A stretch of 64,000 nt of DNA from Bacteroidota bacterium (GTDB lineage Bacteria; Bacteroidota; Bacteroidia; NS11-12g; UBA955), in the NCBI GenBank assembly GCA_963169345.1, contig CAUJCT010000053.1, positions 248,001 through 312,000 of the forward strand, in the 5' to 3' direction. The position numbers were made by a program, and so were the translations under genes. Of the stretch, positions 62,465 through 64,000 are shown piece after piece. The first letter of the stretch is position 1. Each line of letters begins with the position of its first letter. Under the pieces are notes generated by a model. It was not told where the DNA came from. It worked only from the letters and a program-made list of their open reading frames with translations, and did not search any database.

Positions 62465-64000
62465 TTCTTACTATAAACCATAATTTCTCCAAAAAAGGTA
62501 TCTAGCTCATAATCTACATTTTCATGCGATTTAAATTGCTCATATAAATTTACATTAAATTCCTTTTCAGGATATTTCAATAAAAGCTTTTGTGGATGAT
62601 TTTTATTGAAAACAATATAATCGTTAGAGTCATTCCAAATTTTATCTGGAAAATCCCAATACCATTGAAAATTCGTTGATTGTATTTCAGGTAGTTTAGA
62701 TGCAAACGGATGGTAAAGATCAACTTTAACAAAGTCTTCGAAAGGATATAACATAGTTCCATCGGTGCCAACTTTAGAATACCCTTTAGCACCTGGTCTG
62801 CTTTTTATGTACTCAATTGCCTTCAAACTATTGTTTCTTGTTTGAATCATCTCCTTCTCAGTTGATAAATGGCTGTATAAAGGCAATTCCCTTGTGAAAA
62901 AGAAAAACAAACTCACAGAAAACACTAAAATCAGAGCAGAAAACACAGCAGAATTCAATTGGGCGAAATATTTATTCTCAATTGAAATGAGTAAACCTAA
63001 TACCAGCATCAATTGAGCTGTCCACAAATAATGAGGCCATGTTCTTTTGGTTAGTACTACGATAGCAGTAAATAAAATAAATCCGGAAAGCAGCAATACA
63101 GTGGAAGAATATGATTTTAATTTTACCTCATGTTTAACGGCATATATCAATCCTAAAAGCGCTAATCCAATAAAAAAATAAGACAGATAACTGAATCCAA
63201 AATAGGCTCCGCCATACTCCGACATCCAATTTAATACACCGGTATCAGCATTATCATAGGATTTAGCTGTTCCTCCAAATGTTTCATGTAAATACGTTTT
63301 AAGAAACATCGGTTTAACTGGCGTGAGCACTAAACAAGGAATTGCTAATAAAAAACCAGATAAAAAATAAACAAATGAGCCTATGCCTTTCATGAAAGAA
63401 GGCTTAAATCCATATTTTAATACAGGTAATAAAAAGAGCAAAGGCATTATCAATAGAATATTGAATTTTAACCCATACGCTATTCCTAGAAACAAAAAGT
63501 GAGCTCCGAATTTCCATTCACTTTTTTTAAATCTATTCAGAAAAACAGCTAAGAAAAAGATCTGCCATGGCTCTGGTTTAGGCATCATTATAAAATAGAG
63601 CGTGTAGTATAATCCAAAAGCTGACAGATAAAAAACAAGTTTACTTAACTTATCTTTTAAAAATGTGTTTGCCAGTATATATGCTGAAATTAAAATTAAA
63701 AATGCATGCACTAAACGTATTGTAAGTACCAAACCGCCAACACCCCATATTTTAAATGGGACAAAGGCCAGAAGTGCATCCAGATAAAACATGATTCTGC
63801 CATAGAAAAGCACATTGCCGCATATAACAGACATTATAAAATGCTTGATTGAAATTGGATGAAGTATTGAATAGACTTCCTTTACTGCAATATACTCATC
63901 ATGACCAGCAATTTTAGAGTTGATATTTGAGCCATCCAGAAACTGAAGATTCAGAAATATGGATATTATTGCAAATCCAATCCCAATGGCCGTTTCAAGC
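62461..64000 (-). CDS. polytopic GT-C-like membrane glycosyltransferase, 5'-truncated by the window
   Basis: The frame stays open to the window edge (63999), adding 55 residues before the ATG at 63834. That added part contains a membrane helix (IGIGFAIISIFLNLQFL) and a loop IAGHDEYIAVKEV carrying an Asp-Glu pair of the kind that is catalytic in GT-C enzymes (PMT/ArnT superfamily). The ATG at 63834 is therefore not the real start. Eight to ten more membrane segments and a soluble tail follow. It probably uses a polyprenyl-phosphate sugar. It leads the pair with the GT4 gene at 61220. Confidence 0.7.
   Translation of the reverse strand, partial: LETAIGIGFAIISIFLNLQFLDGSNINSKIAGHDEYIAVKEVYSILHPISIKHFIMSVICGNVLFYGRIMFYLDALLAFVPFKIWGVGGLVLTIRLVHAFLILISAYILANTFLKDKLSKLVFYLSAFGLYYTLYFIMMPKPEPWQIFFLAVFLNRFKKSEWKFGAHFLFLGIAYGLKFNILLIMPLLFLLPVLKYGFKPSFMKGIGSFVYFLSGFLLAIPCLVLTPVKPMFLKTYLHETFGGTAKSYDNADTGVLNWMSEYGGAYFGFSYLSYFFIGLALLGLIYAVKHEVKLKSYSSTVLLLSGFILFTAIVVLTKRTWPHYLWTAQLMLVLGLLISIENKYFAQLNSAVFSALILVFSVSLFFFFTRELPLYSHLSTEKEMIQTRNNSLKAIEYIKSRPGAKGYSKVGTDGTMLYPFEDFVKVDLYHPFASKLPEIQSTNFQWYWDFPDKIWNDSNDYIVFNKNHPQKLLLKYPEKEFNVNLYEQFKSHENVDYELDTFFGEIMVYSKK

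Noticed and set aside
1..64000. CRISPR arrays, insertion sequences, tRNA or rRNA genes, integration sites
   Set aside because: No regularly spaced direct repeats, transposase or integrase motifs, or cloverleaf-like sequences were noticed by eye. A dedicated search (tRNAscan, repeat finder) could still find weak cases.

Overview
The window looks like chromosomal DNA of a member of the Bacteroidota (Chitinophagales/Saprospiria-like; genus not identifiable). The evidence is low GC, two type IX secretion cargo proteins (a type A C-terminal sorting tail at 3264-5924 and a CHU_C/type B tail at 21973-25014), a bacillithiol-linked YtxJ protein, DUF4271 next to hemD, a THUMP-like methyltransferase, and many matches to the Bacteroidota promoter -7 box TAnnTTTG placed close to start codons. 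No tRNA, rRNA, CRISPR array, insertion sequence or phage gene was seen.

Positions 1-35.5 kb are mostly housekeeping genes in short operons on both strands: gamma-carbonic anhydrase, panC plus a LUD-domain protein, a HEAT-like protein, a BNR/sortilin-like secreted protein, lipA, osmC, ytxJ, hemD-DUF4271-Omp85, a low-molecular-weight phosphatase with a membrane glycosyltransferase, kynU-prmA-SDR, a beta-helix lipoprotein, lysS, an SBBP/PKD cargo protein, lptD opposite an N-acetylmuramoyl-L-alanine amidase, metH under a SAM-I riboswitch, DUF4846, uvrA and phhB. Two very small lipoprotein genes (8600-8728 and 13576-13698) are easily overlooked. Two genes (near 8749 and 11682) have coding sequence that extends upstream of any ATG, GTG or TTG and probably start at ATT.

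From 35.5 kb to the end of the window lies a surface-polysaccharide locus, nearly all on the minus strand. It holds a GT2, a WcaF-like acetyltransferase, at least five GT4 enzymes, a Wzy-like polymerase, polytopic membrane proteins, and a carbamoyltransferase / SGNH hydrolase / DUF5989 / SxtJ cassette.

The most distinctive part is a tightly overlapped operon from 61068 down to 48545. It encodes a NeuB/LegI-like synthase, a NeuC/LegG-like 2-epimerase, an N-acetyl sugar amidotransferase (WbpG/PseA type) with dedicated HisF- and HisH-like partners, a NeuA/LegF-like CMP-sugar synthetase, a 2-hydroxyacid dehydrogenase, a 1053-residue protein made of two tandem copies of a GT-B-like transferase, a methyltransferase, a polysaccharide deacetylase-like protein, and a GT4 enzyme split over two reading frames. 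The HisF-like protein lacks the second catalytic Asp, which fits a role in feeding ammonia to amidotransfer rather than histidine synthesis. Together these genes suggest a CMP-activated nonulosonic acid, probably N-acetimidoylated (legionaminic-like), that is built into a glycan by the duplicated enzyme. The sugar identity and the role of the duplicated enzyme are inferences.
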